Assembly: GCA_003252105.1 (NCBI GenBank) | Contig: QKDL01000069.1 | Span: forward strand, 1-43,012 | Direction: 5' to 3' | Source of the DNA: Arcobacter sp. | GTDB lineage: Bacteria > Campylobacterota > Campylobacteria > Campylobacterales > Arcobacteraceae | Length of the DNA stretch: 43,012 nt | Shown: in pieces, positions 42,418 through 43,012 of the stretch | How positions within the stretch are numbered: the stretch's first letter is position 1 | Layout: every line of letters begins with the position of its first letter | The notes under the pieces: generated by a model | What the model saw: the letters and a program-made list of their open reading frames with translations, nothing else | Databases searched by the model: none | Told to the model about the DNA's origin: nothing | Translations under genes and position numbers: made by a program

Positions 42418-43012
42418 TTATATATCTATTTTTTCCCAATAATAAGAATATTTTAAAATGATTTCTTGTTTTTCAATATCTATATTTTTTTTATCTTCAA
42501 AATATTTTTTTATTTCCATATACTCCTTTGAAGAGGTTGGAAAAATATTTATAAAAGCTGATTCTGAAAAAACTAATATAGAACTATATAATTTAAATTT
42601 CTCTTCTGTCTCATTAATAATTTGAATAAATAAATATTTGTTAAAAATCAATAATAAATGAGATAATATAACTAATGGGAATAAAATTATTGTTACTATT
42701 TCTTGTATGAAATTTATATCTTGGCTTTTATGATAATAATCTGTGTAAGATTTTTTAATAGAAACTAGTTCAGATGTTTTTATTGACTCAATAACTATGT
42801 TTTTGTGCAAAAATAAAATCTCATTATCTAAAAATTTTATAGTTCTCTTATCTTTTGCATAAAAATAAATTTTTAATGATGGAGAAATTAATATTGGTAT
42901 ACCAATAAAAATTGCTGAATAAAGATCAAAACTACTAAGTTTTGTAGGATTTTTAAAAAAAATATATATAATAATTGGAATAAACCATAATTGAAATAAA
43001 AGCCAAAAAATA
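42418..43012 (-). CDS. membrane protein of unknown function, 5' end outside the window
   Basis: The frame stays open from the stop at 42418 to the window edge, 197 codons, so the gene is partial at its start. A shorter version beginning at TTG 42810 would lose two upstream hydrophobic segments. The visible part has membrane helices near the edge (about 43005-42960), at about 42915-42870 and at about 42715-42640, then a charged cytoplasmic end (EYMEIKKYFEDKKNIDIEKQ). I do not recognise a family. Confidence 0.65.
   Translation of the reverse strand, partial: IFWLLFQLWFIPIIIYIFFKNPTKLSSFDLYSAIFIGIPILISPSLKIYFYAKDKRTIKFLDNEILFLHKNIVIESIKTSELVSIKKSYTDYYHKSQDINFIQEIVTIILFPLVILSHLLLIFNKYLFIQIINETEEKFKLYSSILVFSESAFINIFPTSSKEYMEIKKYFEDKKNIDIEKQEIILKYSYYWEKIDI

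Overview
The window is AT-rich bacterial DNA from a member of the Campylobacterota, most like Arcobacter and its relatives. The evidence is gene order and gene type: pepP–folK beside aroQ–aminofutalosine deaminase–sppA, short epsilon-type FolK, MurE and IleS proteins, a malate:quinone oxidoreductase, futalosine-pathway menaquinone synthesis, and a very A/T-biased third codon position. No phage, insertion sequence or CRISPR array was seen.

Layout. 1-765: a BrnT/BrnA toxin-antitoxin pair and a long perfect intergenic hairpin. 765-10.3 kb: housekeeping genes (lepA, an OmpA-family porin, prs, folK-mnmA, an M24 aminopeptidase, aroQ-mqnX-sppA), then a secreted orphan protein that resembles phage tail domains. 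11-30.2 kb: a large acetate locus. It holds pta-ackA, a second ackA, an AraC-type regulator, two copies of [cNMP/CBS/DUF294 protein + DEDDh exonuclease], two copies of [DUF485 + ActP acetate symporter], a third symporter with its DUF4212 partner, and a Cache-domain histidine kinase with an OmpR-family response regulator. 30.3-31.1 kb: eight tRNA genes, two each for Asp, Val, Lys and Glu, behind a consensus promoter. 31.1-38.4 kb: pncC, mqo, ileS, a tiny membrane protein, nfu, a helical protein and murE. 38.4-43 kb: a MoxR/DUF58/DUF4381/VWA operon ending in an OmpA-like membrane protein, then a membrane-protein gene cut by the window edge.

The most interesting signal is regulatory. Upstream of pta, of both DUF485-actP operons, of the DUF4212-symporter operon and of one DUF294 operon there are 7-bp direct repeats (TAGCAWW on the + strand, WWTGCTA in the direction of transcription) spaced exactly 11 bp apart. 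At three of these promoters the repeat ends exactly 11 bp before a TATAAT-like -10 box. This 7+4 geometry is what PhoB/OmpR-family regulators use, and an OmpR-family regulator is encoded in the same cluster. I infer an acetate/carboxylate-responsive regulon in which a Cache-domain kinase controls uptake (symporters), activation (Pta-AckA) and the DUF294 signalling protein. No acs gene is present in the window.
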